Assembly: GCA_025504975.1 (NCBI GenBank)
Contig: JANUWI010000005.1
Span: 1,178,001 to 1,242,000 of the forward strand
From: Plenodomus lindquistii
Lineage: Eukaryota; Ascomycota; Dothideomycetes; Pleosporales; Leptosphaeriaceae
Direction of reading: 5' to 3'
Length of the DNA: 64,000 bases
In this document: in pieces, positions 1 through 12,167 of the stretch
How the letters are laid out: each line of letters begins with the position of its first letter
Position numbering within the stretch: the stretch's first letter is position 1
The notes under the pieces: model-generated
What the model was told of the DNA's origin: nothing
The model's database searches: none
Seen by the model: only the letters and a program-made list of their open reading frames with translations
Position numbers and translations under genes: made by a program

Positions 1-1729
1 CGCGACGAATCCAATAGCCCATACTGCAACTCCAGCACTTAGCAAGTTGACTTGCGCATCTGCATATGCTTTCTGGATAGCTATCCTAGTTGGTGAGCCC
101 ATGGGGTACGCCAGCTGCGTGTTGAGATCTGCGTAGATCATCATGTAGTTTGGCAGCTCTTCAGCAGGCAAGTACTCGAGAAGTTTCTTGGGAAAAGTGT
201 TTTGCCAGATGGCTGACGATATGGTCAAGCCGATTGCTCCACCTATGCTGCTGAACATGCTTAGGACAGCAATGGCAATGGCAATATGTTGATGCGCTGC
301 GGCAGCGAGGATCGCAATTTCGTCGCAGATAATAATGGTACCCGCGGCAAATGCGATGAAGAGCTGACACATGACAATGTATCCGATATTACCGTCAGCG
401 TTTCGGAAGTGTATCATGAGGCCCAAACCGAAGACGCTCATGGGGACTCCAAAGTAAAGGCAAACCGGCTTGAAATGACCAGTACGGTGGATCAGCCACC
501 CTGCGAAGACAGCCGCCAGGACAGAGGCGACAGTGTAACACTGAACGACATAGGATGCGTTCTCGACACTCAACCCCTTCACTACTTGTAAGAAGGAGCT
601 GAAGAAGCTGTTCCAGAGCCAGAAGCTGATGAATATCGTTGCCGAGAGCAGACAGGCGCCAAAAACGGTACGGTCTACCAGCAAGGCGTATGGAAGCATC
701 GTGACTGGGGCGAAGAACCTCTCCCATATGACGAATCCTATCATCAGGAGTATACCGAAAACCAACATGCAGATGATCAGTGGGGAATCCCATCCTCTGG
801 CCTGCATGGTGTATAGATTGAATGGCAGCAGGAACAGAGCAACTCCCACGGAGATCAAGAATAGACCTACGGCATCAAACTCGCGGCAATAATACACGAA
901 GGACTGCCAACTCGAACGTTGGTCATCGCGTTTCGGTACGAGGCCTTGCTTCTTTGCTTTACGAAAGTTGTACATGAGCAGACCCCACAGGGGAAGCGTC
1001 ACAGCTGGTACCATAATAGTGAACATGGCGTAGGCCCATCGCCAACCAGGCCCGGCAAGAAATCCTTGAGCGATTGGGCCGCCTAGCCAGCAGGTGATGA
1101 GGTTGGCTGATTGTGCGAACGCTTGTACCAATCCTCGGTTGTGTAGCGAGGAAGTGTCGGCGATGAAGACACTCAGGCTGTACTGGATCCCGTTATTTCC
1201 GACGGTGTAGAACACTTGAGCCGCCGCATAAGCCTCAACGTTATTGCAGGCGGCCATCATTATCAGCCCCATAGTCGCCAATATGTTACAGCATAAGTAG
1301 CCTTGGGGTCGGCCAAAGACGTCCAGAATCTTGGCGAGTGTAAGATTCGTCACCCCGCCGATGACGCTGCTCAAAATACCCACGGTTGGGGTGAGCGAAT
1401 GCAACGCAAATGCTGACGTGACATAAGGTGAGAGGGCGCCTGTTGTACCTCCAAGCATGCCCTCGACAAAGTCTTTTCTATCGTTAGTCGGGTTACAAAG
1501 AATTGGCAACGAGTCACATACATGTAAGCCATATCATGATGTAGGCAAACGTCAAAGCGGCGGTTGTCCAAGCTACTGTGACGGCTTCAATGTTCTGGAC
1601 ACCGGGTTGAGCAGTTGGATTCACGATCGCATCGTCGCCATCTTGCTCTGAACTCGAGTGTACAGAACGTTCGACATCGTTCACGATTCCGACCTCCTTT
1701 CGATTGCTAGCATTTGCGTGAGATGACAT
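1..1729 (-). CDS. Siderophore-type MFS transporter (3' end beyond window)
   Basis: Exons 1522-1729 and <1-1472 are separated by a 49-nt intron (1473-1521, GTATGT donor, GAAAAG acceptor) that restores the typical family reading LTYFVEGML. About 560 residues are visible, so roughly 30-50 residues are missing at the C-terminus. The N-terminus is a hydrophilic tail of about 50 residues; then come many hydrophobic segments compatible with the 14-TM layout of the siderochrome/iron transporter branch of the major facilitator superfamily (Sit1/Arn/MirB-like). Recognisable stretches include FGRPQGYLCC after TM3, an NNGIQYSL segment and a GPGWRWAYAM loop. Family members import ferric-siderophore complexes across the plasma membrane or vesicle membrane by proton symport. 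Position next to the isocyanide synthase locus suggests transport of a metal-binding product, but that is inference; it may equally be an independent iron-uptake gene. Family call is strong, substrate unknown. Confidence 0.85.
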
Positions 1730-3393
1730 GTTTCGCGATTGGTCGGAGTGAAGTAGTGGCGTTGAGGACGTGAAAGGGGAGGCGCAACGAGAACGCGCTG
1801 CTTCCCTAAATCATGTGAGCGATGTCAATCTCACGATGAAGAACAAGTACCTGACGTCGATCGAGCAAGCTGCAGAACTAGAAGATATGTAGTTCATTGC
1901 TGTTGGAGAGTATCTTTGAGCACTTTTTCGTCGAGATCGAGCTGGGTAAAGTTCGAAATGGATGCGTGCGATAGCAAACAGCTCAAACCTTCTCACTGTC
2001 ATCATCATTGTAAGCTACAAACTAGTGCAGTTGGTCCTTCCTCCTTGGCGTTACACTATCAAATGCAGGATCAGACCCACAATATTGTTTTCATATCTCG
2101 CCTGGAAGGCCTTGAGTCTGACCTCAGAATCGGCAATAAGATAAGCACATGCAGACACGCTAGATAGTACATTGCGCACCACGCACGATGCGGACGTTGA
2201 TAACGAGCTTTGTCTGATCAAGATGCTAGAAGCCCTCAGTCGTCAGCAGGAGGTTTACGCAAATGTCAAAGTCGAGACCTTCGTAGACTCCGGTCATTGT
2301 TGATCCTTTGCTTATGCAGTGTCATGCGTATGTCCGCTGACAAGGTGGAGTGAGAGTCCATAGCATCCAGCTTACCTGCACATACCGGAGTTGGCATAGA
2401 TTCAGGCAGGTCTTGGGTTGGGAGACACTGTGAGCTCTTCGATGTCTCGAAGTGACGCGGCATAGTCCTGTGTCAGCTATTGACCGCCAAGTTGCTTATC
2501 ATGGGTCGTGTTGGGTCAGCGAACCGATACCCAGGATGCAGACGCAGTCCTCGGGCCGTGACGGGCGCTAGCTCGCTACCGACAATCCTATCCGTATGTC
2601 TTGGTGTAAGCAAGTCTATAGACAATGTATACCCACGATGCTGTGCAACGTTGCTGACATACGAGTAAGACGGCCAATGTTGACCGGAAAGGGCTCTTGC
2701 TAGCGAACGAGCAGAGTAAGAAAAAAGGTGGAACACGAAAATAGGCTCAAAACTTCTCAGACAAGGCTAGCAGGATTCCCGCGCGGCTCACAGTCGCGGC
2801 GTTGACACGCCCTGTATGTAGTAGACATGTGGCAAGCGAGACCACCAGGATGGCATACGCGACTCATTCAGCCTAACACGCAAACGCACCGAACACAGAG
2901 GTTTTGAATTCTTCTCGATTAGGGCATCTGAAGTTTACAAAACGCCTAGGACTACTACGAAACTTGTATTGAACCGGTCAACTTTAGTCGACACAACAAG
3001 CTTGCTAACGCACACATGCACATGAGCATATTTCGTAGACTTGTCTTTAGCCTTGCTGTATTGTAGAACTCTACCACGAGAAAGAGGTGAAGTATGGTAA
3101 TTAGGAAAATACACTAGTTGTGTTTGCCAAAGTTCTTGTAGACTGAATGAGTTGTACCTCGTCACGCCTAGTCTACACTGTACAGGGAAATTGTAGCTGG
3201 TGAGCTGGTGAGGAACTTGAGATATTACGAAGCGAAAGCGAAGCGCAGACACTCGCGAGTCGCAATGCGCGTTGACTTAGAGATGAGAGCCTTCCATACT
3301 CAAACTCATCAGGCAATCGCCAATCCTCATTCTAGGTGGTCAATATAAGATGATAAGCCCCGACGTTGACTTGAGAGAAAATAAGACCATGTC
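1730..3393. other. Intergenic, no convincing gene
   Basis: Between two minus-strand genes. It should hold the promoter of the MFS transporter and the 3' UTR of the A-T-transferase gene. Open frames of up to 105 codons here show no recognisable domain, no signal peptide and no splice pattern, so they are not called. Confidence 0.5.
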
Positions 3394-6300
3394 TCAGCAG
3401 GCATCCACCAGCTTTGCATATTGCATAAACTCTTCATCTTTCTGGAACATTTCCAATTCTTCAGCGCGGGTACCGAAAACCAATTCCACTCCACCATTCT
3501 TTCTCATCGGTAGGATGACTAGAAAGCGAAAACGTGCATTGCCCCGGTCGATGAGCGGTCGCATAGCTAAGGGTGAGCCTCCTTTCGCGAAAATTCTATC
3601 CCCAAATGAAATGATATCCGTTTGGAACAGCATAAGGTTCGAGATCATGGCATGCATATGATCAAGGCCCATGTTCGCAGTCGAGAAACGACTATGATCG
3701 GGTAGAGACTTCAAGATGGTGAAAGCATCGTGAACAAGCGATGGCGTGATGCGGGCAGCAGCCTCCCGCAAGAGATATGCAACTTGCCCAATGCTGGTTC
3801 CTGGAGAGCAAAGCGTCTCAATGGGCATGGTCGCGCGGTTCATAAGAAGCATGCTACCCATGTATGTCGAAGGTAGCGAAGGTGAGAAATACGGTCGGCC
3901 ATCGACTGGAGTTTCCAATATCGACAAGTCTTCGGGCCCAAAGCTTTCTCCACGAAGCTCAGTAGCTACTCGATATCGTGCGCGGATCGCCGCACGCCAA
4001 AAGAAGGCTTGCACGATGTCGCTAATGGAGGTGATCACACCTTTCGCCTCGGGATCGACAAGGACTTCCTGCTTCAGCTTCTCGAGATTCTCTGGTGGGA
4101 TGAGAAATTGAGTGGTCTTCATCGGATGCGGACTTGGATCGAGGGGCCATTGAGACCTGATTGGAAGACGAGGCGGCGGAGGAAGCTTATGTTTCGTAAG
4201 ATGGTGGCCGTCAGTCACACTATTGAGGGGATGCGCTAGAGCATTCTCCGGTGCTACAAAGGGTAGGAAGCCCCACACGCCAGTATCGACTTCTTCTGCA
4301 GGCTTTGCATAACCCTCTTGTTCGTAGAGAATCTCCGGCAGGCTGTGGTTGAAGCTTTCAGGATCGTACCAGCTACAGGTAGCCGCTTCATCTCCCTGTA
4401 CATATCTACAGCTTTCTGCCCACACCTGCAGGGCCACCATAACGCCTACGCCGTCAAGGCAGCAATGATTGAAGTTGGTAGCGAGAATGCAGCCACCTTC
4501 AACAAAATTGGCCTGCGCGACCAGAATATCAGCAGGTAATTCCGGGAAGGTAATGTCAGAAAGTATAAGCGCATCGTCGATTTTCGACGGAACAAATCCC
4601 GTCTCTTTCAGCTTTGCGAATGTCGGCAGAATTTTGGACAGATCCTTGAACATGAGTTGTCTCGGGCCCTGCCCTTCGGCAGCTGATACAATCGAGGTTC
4701 GTAGAGGAGGTATTGTGACGCACAGGTCGCCCTTCGTATAACCGATCTCTTGCTCTGAGCATGCCATTATCTTTCCTTCCAAAGCTGGGATGATTTCAAA
4801 CGTCCGCAGCAGACCTTTTTGCAGTATTGTGAATGTGTCCTCAAAGGTCTTCCCTTCATGGAGAGCGAAGTAGAAGCTGAGTCCCATGTAGTGTAATGGG
4901 TTCTGAAATGGTACATTAGCCATCTTCTGTTACTTGAGAATGAAGCATGTTGCTTACTACGTAGTCCAGGGGATTCAGCCTGAAAGACTGCCGCGCTTTG
5001 TGTTGATCGATGAGTTGTTTCATCTTCGAAGCTGTCGGTTTTCCATGACTCTCCCCGTTCACACTGTGTCCTTCTTTCATTGTGCGGAAGATGAAGCTAG
5101 AAAATTTGGCGAGGGTGGGATTCGCGTAGAGATGTCTGGGCGCAAGTTGATCCTGAAGCTTCAATGCAGCCTTGATGACTTTGATAGTCTTGAAAACGTT
5201 CAGGGAGTCTAGACCCAAGCCAAAAACATCTTCATCAGCATCCGCACCCGAGATAGCGGGCAGTATTGACCCCATGATCTCTCGTATGGATTCCATACTT
5301 GACTTGAGTGTGGTGATGTCCACGCTAAAGTTACCTAGATCATCACCACGTGAGTTATAGAACCTCTCGATATAGTCGGCGTACAGAGCAAGGGTCGCTT
5401 GTCTCTTTACGGTTCCTTTGTCGGTACGAATAAAAGGGCGCTCCGGCTCGGCAAACGTGACGAACTCCCGGCTGAGACGGACTCGCTGAAGGCCTTGCTT
5501 GTTGGATGCATCAATAGTGAGCCAGATACTATTGAAAACGTCATCGTTCATCTTTGTGGGATCCTTCAGCTCGATGAGTAAACCTGGTTGAAGCTTGCCT
5601 GAACCGATCATGAGACAGCCTTCGATCGCAGGATGCGCTGTGACGGAAGCTTCGGTGTCTAGCGGCGAGATCTTTTCGCCGCTTGATAGTACGACCGTGT
5701 CGTTACTGCGTCCTCTGAAAGCCCATAAGTTTGGTTTCGTGGGATGACGTACGTATAGATCTTTGAAGTTGTAGTGATCCTCGGACGGAAAGGTATGGAA
5801 GATGCCCTGGAACCGCAACCAGTGCTTGTTACGATGAGCCCATTGCTCGTAAACACCCGGTTCAATTTCTTTGAACTCAAACCCAGAGTAAGGATGGAAA
5901 GCAAACCAATGCCAGTCCTCCCTCTCTGTCCACAGGTTACCTATGAACAGGCCTTCAGTTGTGCCAGTCAAATTAAGAACCCGCACAACCGAATTGACTC
6001 TGTCCACTATGGTAGGATTGACAGGTCCTAACGGTGTTAATGCGTCTCCATGATATCGCTAAGCGCTAAATCTATGCTCATACCTCCCGAGGCGCATATG
6101 AACTTCGACGATTTGAATTTCTCCAAGACGTCTGGAGTGTCACCCAACTCATCAACAAGAGATGGAACCATACTCCAAATGTCAATCCTTGCCTGCGACG
6201 CCAGAAGATCCATAAGGTGCATGTTCGGTATGACTTTAGCAGGCCCCAGAATGCAGTGGAGTGCGAATAATGCAGGCAGCAGGATATCCATGATGATCCC

Positions 6301-7240
6301 AGCGCCCTGAAAGAAACGGGCAAACATCAGCTAATGGATAGTCATATCACACTCAAACCGACTCACATGGCTCATAGGAAAAGAGGAGTAGATCGTATCG
6401 CCTTCGTTCCAGTCACGGCTCCATGGAGGTAGTCCATAATCTCCCTCCGTCGGGGGTAGCAATCGTATGGCGTCCATGGTTCCGATTAGCCCGTGCGACC
6501 AAGAAACAGGCTTGGGTACCCCAGTGGTCCCTGAGGTGTGAAGAATGCAAAAGGGCTCTTGCATGACCTCGTCGAAAGCTTTAGAATATGGGAACGGCTT
6601 CTGAATTCTTGCGTCGATGAGCTCGTCCACCTCAGGGAGTTGAAGAAGACGCAGTTCCCGCTTTTGCAAAAACTCTCGGACTAACGGCACAGAAGATTGC
6701 TCTTTTGACTGGACCCAGATGTTACAATGAGCTGCATCAAGTACTGCTAATGCTCCTTCCACGGTGTTCTTGGGAGAAAGAAAGAGTGCCTAGTTCGTGA
6801 TCAAGTATCGTACGTTAGCGACAAATGCAACAATGGAGTAATATAGTTCCACGGGAGGCGACTCACCGAGTAACCGGCCTTGACGCATGCATATGTCAAC
6901 AGGATATGGCGAATATCGTCTTATTTGACACATCAGTACTTTTAGGACGGCTCAGTCTTTCCTAAATATTGTCAAGGGGCTGAGACGTACGTTGCCCAAT
7001 ATACCCAACTGGCTGTATCGACGCTGATGCTCCCAGCTGATCAACAAGCCACCATGCGGTCTTGTCGACTGCAATTGCAAATTGGCGCGCCGTTATATCA
7101 TGGAAGCTCAGCAAATCATCATTGAGGGAAGTGATTGAGTATATGATCCGATCTGGATCAGTAGACGCCAGATTGTCCACAATCTGAGGTAGCAGTCTCC
7201 TACCAATTTCAGGCGGATTCGCCAAGGCTGAAGGAAACAT
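3394..7240 (-). CDS. NRPS-like enzyme: adenylation - thiolation - BAHD/Tri101-like transferase
   Basis: Six exons: 6991-7240, 6867-6919, 6367-6789, 6044-6306, 4958-5999 and 3394-4902; 3540 nt, 1179 residues. The adenylation domain (about 40-520) has TSGTTG near 186, LNLTGTTEG near 341 and GRSNDTVVLSSGEK near 426, the form seen in NRPS-like/aminoadipate-reductase-like enzymes. A carrier domain follows with FGLGLDSL and its phosphopantetheine serine near 595. From about 678 comes a 500-residue acyltransferase with HCCLD (HxxxD catalytic motif, His near 823); the second BAHD motif DFGWG is not evident. No condensation or reductase domain. Expected chemistry: activate a carboxylic acid, tether it, transfer it to an alcohol or amine. 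The 55-nt intron 4903-4957 (GTAAGC, branch GCTAAT, TTTCAG) joins what otherwise looks like two genes overlapping by 8 nt. Intron 6000-6043 needs a weak GC donor. Start chosen at 7240, the first ATG of the conserved N-terminus. It shares a promoter region with the isocyanide synthase. Confidence 0.85.
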
Positions 7241-8356
7241 GAGGAAGGGTACCAAGACTGGGCTATCACACAGCCACTAGAAAGCACAAGGTGAAGACAT
7301 GAATCAACGAGAACTCATCTAGGACACAAAGGACGAGCAGTTTATGTTATAGTGCACGAACGGTAATAAATCCAGTCTTATCGCAGAGTTGCAAAGGTGC
7401 TTTTCACTTTCCTGTGAGATTCGTAACATACTACAATAGGCTCACCAGCCGAACGAGGTTGTCCTACCGCGAACCAGGTCACATTGGGGGCCTAGTCTTA
7501 CTCTTTTCCGGGCCGAGACCACAAACATGCGCACATTTGTGGGCCTTGCCCTTGCCGATCCCCGTCGCAACGCTGTGCGGGCCTTTGACAAACTTGATCA
7601 AACTCACGGTGCACTGTTTGTGGTCGCCGCCGCTCAGCTGACGTGAGCGCAACATACGGTGTAGGTGATTGTTGCTGATTGACGTTGAAGTGTTCTTATC
7701 TCACTGTGGAGGTGCAGAGACAATGCAGTGTACCAGCCAAGGCGACATAGCGCGTCAGGGTAGTAGGCGCGGACGGGCTTACCCGTGTCGGCAAGCGCGT
7801 CTCGATCTCCGCTGAACAAGCGACAATTAGTCTAATGCCGCAATCTTTCTCACTGCCTTGGCGGTCTTACGTCTACCTGTAATGCGAATTTGCGTCACGA
7901 GCACTTTCTTCGTATCCATGTGAAATCTTCTTCATCTCCGTCCAAGGCCGTACTACGGTCTGAGCGTGTACTCCATGATTGGCTGCACAAGTCCTTGGGG
8001 GAGTGGCGGGTTGACATGCTAATGATGGCTTGAGCAATCGTAAGCTTATGTTATATACTTGAACTTGCGACCCTATCATACCCTGGCGTGGCTTCGTACA
8101 TGCGGAAGCACATGCATGAACGGGATGTCATTACGTCTGTCGGGTTAGTAGGTGAACGGTAATCCTTGTTCTTGAGTTGAGGTCTCAGGCGTGGACTACT
8201 GGCCTTTTTTTTCAGTTCGCTTTCCGGTGTGAGATCGCATGCGACGGGACGATAGGTCAGATTCATCATTCCTGTACACCAGCCGCCTCTGACTTGGACG
8301 GCTGCGCCAGTCAAATACCTCATTGCCGTCTATTTTGCAGCTCATCCGCAACCGCA
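7241..8356. promoter_or_regulatory. Divergent promoter shared by A-T-transferase and isocyanide synthase genes
   Basis: 1116 bp between the two start codons. Head-to-head arrangement of two biosynthetic genes implies co-regulation. A TATA-like TTATATAC lies near 8050, about 300 bp before the isocyanide synthase ATG. I looked for a Mac1/copper-type TTTGCTC core and did not find a clean one. The frame of the synthase is open upstream to 8177, but this stretch does not look like family sequence. Confidence 0.5.
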
Positions 8357-9973
8357 ATGTCAATACTAGCGAAGTCAAGCGTGCTACGACCTCCTTTCGA
8401 TACCCCAAGCGAGGTCTTTTCACATAATCCCATATCTTGCCCAACGAGCATCCCAAGGATGGAAGTCGCCGATGTCGCCCAGGCAAACACCATGGTTTCC
8501 GGCAAAATCTTGGACATAGTCTTCTTGTATTCCCTTAATAAGTTCAGCGACACCGAGGCAATATTGGAAGCTGGAAGACCGAAGTTTCTCTCGGTCATCG
8601 ACAAATTCGTTACAGCGAAACAACCGGTAGAGATGTGTCTGCCAGCCTTTCCGTTCAAGTCAGCCAACAAAGTGTACAAAGTGCTTGGAAGCTTGCCTGA
8701 CAAGGCAGAAGAGTTGGCACTTGACAGACTGAACACCATGTGTTCACACATCAGAGATGTATACCCACCAGGTGCAAAGCTTACAATTATTTCTGATGGC
8801 CTGGTCTACAATGGTGAGCCCAAATCATGCCGGTGTAATACCCGGTGCCCCCTCATCAACTCCCACTAATCAAAACCGCGGCAGATCTTCTCGGTATCTC
8901 AGATCGGGATACCTGGAAATATGGAGAGGCTCTCAGGGAGATGTGTACTCAGAAGGGGTTTACACACATCGACTTCTCCAGGCTGAGAGATCTCGCAACA
9001 TTTCCTGGGCTTCCTGATAAGCTTCAAGAGATTAGCTATGTTGCCAATGCAACCAACTTTCGTCGTGTCATATTGAACAAATATGGAAAGGAAGACATCA
9101 ATATCGACAATGAGATAGCGATAAATCCCGACACCAAGCTGACATATCTCGGCTATCGACGCTTTCTCGAATCAGACCTGCAACACATATTTCCACTTGG
9201 AGAAGGTAGAACCAGCAACGGCTACAAACGTGACGTGAAGTATTTGGCGAAGCAGATGCTGATTCGAGGATATGTAAGTGCGATGATTGCGCTTCTAATC
9301 GACAGATATATTGTTCGAATCCCAACTCACTGACTATGAGCGATAGGCCTTTGCTGGCGCATGCAAGAATGCCTTCCCCCACCACCTTCGCCTCTCCATT
9401 CATCAGTCCATTGGAGAGCACAAGGTATCCATGAGTCTGCTCAACACCAAAACAGGTTACACGACTCCCTGGCACTGCTGTGTTGCCCTAATGGCCGATG
9501 GCGAATGGATAAGCGCTCCGATGGGAGACTTCCAAAAGGATCCTAGATTTGAAGTTGTGCATGAAAATGGACGGCCCACCTACTTTCGAGAACGTACGAC
9601 CGAGACTGACGCAGTCATCGAAGCCTATTCTGAGCCGAGACAACAAGATCTCAGGACGATGCCACTACTTGCCGAAGCTAGCGTATTCACGACAAAAGCA
9701 TCCTCTCCCAAAGCAAAGCCGAAAACGAAGAAGAAAGACTCACGTTCTGGATCCGACCAGAAACCTCCGCGAAGCGAAACTGTTATCGTAGCCACTGGCT
9801 TCCTACAAAACCTCATCATGGCGCTTCTTACAGTGAGCCTCTTCTCCACATTCGCGGGCGAGTCTGCTTCCTGGCGGCCTCATAGTTCTTTGCTGGTGAC
9901 AGCAGTCTCACTTGCAGCATTTTCGACCGCTTCGGAAGTACGGGTAGTCCGTCGACTGTCGTCTGCCTTGTAA
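8357..9973 (+). CDS. Isocyanide synthase, DIT1/PvcA family, with C-terminal membrane segment
   Basis: Exons 8357-8813, 8885-9273 and 9347-9973 (introns 71 and 73 nt, canonical) give 490 residues. Residues about 40-345 match the pyoverdine/dityrosine biosynthesis family: LPAFPFKSANKVYKVLG, ISDGLVYNDLLGISD across the first splice, RLSIHQS and a later TPWHC segment. These enzymes convert the amino group of an amino acid to an isonitrile, with ribulose-5-phosphate as carbon donor in the bacterial enzymes and a vinyl isocyanide product in some cases. The C-terminal 130 residues are not catalytic: a Lys/Pro-rich basic linker (KPKTKKKDSR) is followed by two hydrophobic stretches near 425-470, suggesting membrane tethering. 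No Fe/2-oxoglutarate dioxygenase domain or NRPS module is fused. The upstream ATG at 8177 is open in frame, but 8357 fits a better context. Its divergent neighbour supplies the A, T and transferase domains. Confidence 0.92.
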
Positions 9974-12167
9974 CGTTTTTCTTCGCAATAGTCATGTATC
10001 TGACGGCGTTTTCAGCGGGGCGTACCCAAATCTTGGGTGAGCAAGGTTCTTCGTAGACTATATACTATCATCATTCAAGACTACAATAGCGGTTCGTAAG
10101 ACTGAAAGCGCTACGGGTGACGTTCTCAGGGCTATCACTTCGATACAAATGTCGTGAGCACAATTCGCGATTACTAAACTCTTGCCGTTAGGTTCCTAGC
10201 AACTGTTGACCTAAAAGTAGAATTCAGGATTATACCATAGACCTGATTCGCTGCAGTCTGTCGCTTCTCCAATGTTCCAAATGTTCCCTGCTGTGCCACA
10301 TCTTGAGTCTAGTGCCTTGCAGCGTCCTATACGCCGACAACAAGATGACCATCATATCTGCATGCAGGCCTGCTAGGATCAGTCAGACCAACGACTCTGC
10401 GCAACGTGTCTAAAGAGGAAAATGGGTAAGACATAAGTAAAGCCACATTCAGTCGCAGTGCTGTAGCATCCGGCTCTGCGCTTACCGTCCAGGTTGCCAC
10501 TGGTGGACGCATAACATTAGGTTTCACAGGGCAAGAACACCTCATCGACGACGTACTCATTACAATCCTTGATCGTTGGGATTGATCAGTATTTCAAACC
10601 CGAGCTGCAAACAGCCAGTAGACCATAGAGCCGATCGAGAAATGTACATCGCGTCCGTGTGAATGGCTGGTCAATCGTACACATGGACTGAATCCACCCA
10701 CCCGTCTTGAAGAGATCCAACTATTACCGGACCACCTTGTTCGTAATCGGTGTCCCACTTCTCGAGGGCTTTATCTCGCATCTTAGCTGTTATTCCTGTG
10801 TGTAAACTAAAACCCACTCAATACATGTGGCGTTGGCAGCCAAGCCTGTGGCCACTGACAATCTGCTCACTGTGAGCAGGTTCGCAGCACCTTCCATTTA
10901 AAGCAAAGATCAACGATATGTGCTCAGCGGGCGATTTACTTGAAGGAGCTTGACATTTTAGGGGTATGGATACTGCCGCGTTGTTGTTTTCCGGAGAACG
11001 AGGTGGTATACCATAGTATAAGCCTATAAGGGTCATGTTGCTAAACCACGCTAGCGTGAATGAATTGGTGCGTGGGAACGAGTGTAGTATGTTCATGGTG
11101 ACTAAGCGGATGATTGTTTCCTCATCATGATTATCGTCGAGAGTCTGCTGTGTAATGTGTGTTTTTGATGTCAGAGATGAAGTTCTTCTGCGCTATCGAG
11201 TCGAGATTGAGAAGCGCAATTGCCAATTACACCAGGCCATTGATTCAAGACCATTGCATCAACATTGATCGATGCTTAACTCGCGACTGTAGCGAAAGAG
11301 AATACCAAAGTTCATAATATATAGTAGCTTCTCCCACAAGCCTATCAACGCAGATCATGAAAGTCGCTCCTCTCAGCTCTTCCGATGAACGAACTCAACC
11401 TCAATCTCATGCGCAGCCTAAATCTTGCCCGAGAAGGTGAACCAAATCCATTAACTACACCGCTTCGATCGTGCTAGTCACGCATCCACCCTACACTCAC
11501 CAAGAACATACCATTACTGGCACCGACGATGACGAAGTTGTACTATCCATCTTCACACCCATCACAAGCATTCCAGCATCAACCCTACAGCATCTTGTCC
11601 CTTCACGAAACGACTAAAACAACGAGAGCATCAAGGACGGAAAACGCAACACACGACACAACCGCCAAAACCAGTGAAAGAAAAGCTCTACCAACACTCT
11701 ACCAAGTCTATGGCGGCGCCCTTATCATCACAACACAAGTCTCCGGCCTCGCGGAAGCAATAAACTTCCTTCCACTCCCATCACCGCTGGCGAAGGCGAA
11801 GAGAAATCGGCTGGGGAGGATGATGGGGTGTGGAGACTTAGGATGATTTGCGTGGGAAACTTACACGGAGCTGTTGTGCCCTGGTAATGTAATGTGCAGT
11901 GCAATCTGCTTGTATTGGAGCCATCATATACATGTGGATTCATGACTGTCTACATGTTACCAAACATACGTTGATGCACTGTCGCGACTCTCGTCTATAT
12001 AGATCATAATTTTTTAGTATATGCTCGAAACGTAAGGAAAGCGAAACGCGGGTCGTAGTTGATAGCAGTAGACATGTGTAAGAGACTTTGCAACGAAGAC
12101 GAACGTCGTCAAACTCTCGTGAGGGACATAGAAACCCCGCCTTCTTGTCCATATCCGCCATTCCTTC
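9974..12167. other. Intergenic 2.2 kb, possible gene relic at about 11.35-11.85 kb
   Basis: No complete gene could be supported. Between 11357 and 11846 there are coding-like but discontinuous fragments on the plus strand: a short ATG frame to about 11437, a different frame at about 11440-11610 and a third at 11529-11846 (105 codons). They have no recognisable domain and could be a decayed gene or chance. The rest shows nothing. Confidence 0.35.

Noticed and set aside
4916..4923. Two separate genes overlapping by 8 nt (A-T protein and acyltransferase)
   Set aside because: A well-formed 55-nt intron joins them in phase and the total length becomes a multiple of three.
8177..8356. Upstream in-frame extension of the isocyanide synthase
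   Set aside because: Family-like sequence starts after 8357; the extension resembles leader sequence.
9306..9318. tRNA B-box-like GTTCGAATCCC
   Set aside because: Lies within an intron of the isocyanide synthase gene and no A box or cloverleaf could be fitted.
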